From Rhizobiaceae bacterium (GTDB lineage Bacteria; Pseudomonadota; Alphaproteobacteria; Rhizobiales; Rhizobiaceae), in assembly GCA_023953845.1 (NCBI GenBank), contig JAMLJC010000001.1:248001-312000 (forward strand): a stretch of 64,000 nucleotides of DNA, written 5' to 3'. Below are positions 62,556 to 64,000 of the stretch, piece by piece. The notes beneath the pieces were generated by a model, which saw nothing but the letters and a program-made list of their open reading frames with translations, did not search any database and had not been told where the DNA came from. A program made the translations under genes and the position numbers. How positions within the stretch are numbered: position 1 is the first letter of the stretch; every line of letters starts with the position of its first letter.

Positions 62556-64000
62556 CGGAGCCGATCGCAGCGAAGACCGCAGAGACCGGGATGACGGCGC
62601 TGTTCATCCGTCGCCCGGTTCTGGCCTTCGTGCTGAACACGCTGATCGCGGTCGCGGGGCTCGCTGCCTTCTACGGCGTCGAGATCCGAGAGCTTCCCGA
62701 CGTCGACCGCGCCGTCATCACCGTGACCACGGATTTCGAGGGCGCCGCCGCCGAGACGGTGGACCGTGAGCTCACCGAGCGCATCGAGGGCGGCGTCGCC
62801 CGCGTTTCGGGCGTGAAGTCGATCTCGTCCTCCTCCTCCTTCGGCCGCAGCCGTGTCACCATCGAGTTCGGCGACGGCGTCGACCTCAACGTGGCGGCAT
62901 CCGACGTGCGCGATGCGGTGGGCCGCATCTCGAACCAGCTTCCGGACGAGGCCGACGCGCCCCGCATCGTCAAGGCCGACGCCAACTCCGACGCCGTGAT
63001 GCGGCTCGCCGTGACCTCGCCGACCATGTCGGTCGAGGACATGACGGTCGTCATCCAGGATCAGGTCGAGGACACGCTGGCCGCCGTTCCCGGCGTGGCC
63101 GACGTGCAGGTCTACGGCGATCGCGACAAGATCTTCCGCATCGACGTGGATCAGGCGAAGCTCGCCAGCCTCGGCCTGACCGTTGCCGACCTGCGCGTCG
63201 CGCTGGCCTCCGTCGCCTTCGACACGCCGGCCGGGTCGATCACCACCACCAATCAGGACCTGATCGTCCGCACCACCGCCGACGTCACCACGCCGGAGGA
63301 ATTCGAGGACATCGTCATCGGGGACAACGCCCATATCCGCGACGTCGCGACGGTGACGCTCGGCCCGGACACGGGACAGACGACGCTGCGCTCGGACGGC
63401 AAGACCGGCATCGGCATCGGCATCATCCGCGCCGCCGAATCGAACACGCTCGACATTTCGGAAGGCGTGCAGACGGCCGTTGCGAAACTCCAGACCGAAC
63501 TGCCGGAAGGCATGTCGATCAAGGTGACCAGCGACGACGCCGTGTTCGTCAACGGCGCCGTGCACGAGGTCGAGATCGCGCTGATGCTGTCGGTCAGCAT
63601 CGTGCTTCTGGTCATCTATCTCTTCCTGCTCGACTGGCGCGCCACGCTCATCCCCGGCCTTTCCCTGCCGGTGGCGCTGGTCGGCACCATCGCCGCCATC
63701 TACCTCGCCGGCTTCTCCATCAACATCCTGACGCTGCTGGCGCTGGTGCTGGCCACCGGCCTCGTCGTCGACGACGCCATCGTCGTGCTGGAGAACATCG
63801 TGCGGCGGCGCAACGAGGGTCTTGGCCCCCGCGCGGCCGCCGTGCTGGGCACGCAGGAGGTCTTCTTCGCCGTGGTCGCCACGACGGCGACGCTGGTCGC
63901 GGTCTTCGTGCCGATCTCCTTCCTGCCTGGCCAGACCGGCGGCCTGTTCCGCGAGTTCGGCTTCGTGCTCGCCATCGCCGTCACGCTCTCCGGCGTCGTC
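62552..64000 (+). CDS. RND efflux pump, AcrB-like permease, 3'-truncated by the window
   Basis: The first 483 codons of a pump of about 1,020-1,050 residues. The first membrane helix is FIRRPVLAFVLNTLIAVAGLAAFYG, followed by the periplasmic porter domain (ELPDVDRAVITVTTDFEGAAAETVDRELT...), then helices 2-4 with the GLVVDDAIVVLENI motif whose Asp pair carries protons. The frame is open to the last base. It shares ATGA with the adaptor stop. The substrate cannot be told; family pumps export drugs, metals or detergents. Confidence 0.93.
   Translation, partial: MTEPIAAKTAETGMTALFIRRPVLAFVLNTLIAVAGLAAFYGVEIRELPDVDRAVITVTTDFEGAAAETVDRELTERIEGGVARVSGVKSISSSSSFGRSRVTIEFGDGVDLNVAASDVRDAVGRISNQLPDEADAPRIVKADANSDAVMRLAVTSPTMSVEDMTVVIQDQVEDTLAAVPGVADVQVYGDRDKIFRIDVDQAKLASLGLTVADLRVALASVAFDTPAGSITTTNQDLIVRTTADVTTPEEFEDIVIGDNAHIRDVATVTLGPDTGQTTLRSDGKTGIGIGIIRAAESNTLDISEGVQTAVAKLQTELPEGMSIKVTSDDAVFVNGAVHEVEIALMLSVSIVLLVIYLFLLDWRATLIPGLSLPVALVGTIAAIYLAGFSINILTLLALVLATGLVVDDAIVVLENIVRRRNEGLGPRAAAVLGTQEVFFAVVATTATLVAVFVPISFLPGQTGGLFREFGFVLAIAVTLSGVV

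Overview
The window looks like chromosome of an alphaproteobacterium of the order Hyphomicrobiales, closest in style to Mesorhizobium, Aminobacter and other Phyllobacteriaceae. The reasons are the high GC content, the dense set of ABC and TRAP importers, the rhizobial urt-ure gene order, and RIME-like intergenic palindromes. This placement is inference from gene content; there is no rRNA or other marker gene. No tRNA, CRISPR array, transposase or phage gene was found. Both ends cut through genes.

Layout. 1-6.8 kb: a catabolic group on the + strand: a truncated Fe-S flavin oxidoreductase, an HpcH/HpaI aldolase, two SDRs, an aminotransferase and an IolE-like dehydratase. It has a GntR-type palindrome and two decayed oxidoreductase remnants. 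6.9-14.3 kb: mixed metabolism: nucleoside deaminase, secreted ankyrin protein, YbaK, cupin, SelO, isochorismatase-like hydrolase, an NTF2-like protein, a metallohydrolase and a third SDR. 14.3-22.2 kb: a flavin monooxygenase with an NTF2-like N-terminus, divergent from a taurine/nitrate-type ABC importer, followed by a Gfo/Idh/MocA oxidoreductase and an amidase. 22.2-28.8 kb: a ribose-type ABC importer ending in a gluconokinase gene, with a LacI-type regulator and a perfect operator palindrome.

28.9-42.4 kb: a leftward urea locus. urtABCDE imports urea; ureD, ureA, ureB, ureC, ureE, ureF and ureG make and mature the nickel urease. A consensus sigma-54 promoter sits just upstream of urtA, which ties the locus to nitrogen control. 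Extra genes lie inside it: DUF1272, ureJ, an LprI-like gene, a GFA-family gene and one small secreted protein on the opposite strand. 42.6-46.6 kb: a two-component system with a DUF4173 membrane protein. 46.6-48 kb: a repeat-rich stretch around a small GIY-YIG gene.

48-61.2 kb: a polyamine/iron-type ABC importer, then a leftward cluster with an N-formylglutamate-amidohydrolase-family enzyme, a TRAP importer, a PuuA-like glutamine synthetase homologue, an aldehyde dehydrogenase and an iron-type alcohol dehydrogenase, divergent from an RpiR-type regulator. Together these could form a gamma-glutamylation route for an amino alcohol or amine; this is the best candidate for an undescribed system. 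61.3-64 kb: an RND efflux adaptor and the first part of its pump.

A window-wide pattern: each of the five solute-binding-protein genes is followed within about 30 nt by a strong stem-loop.
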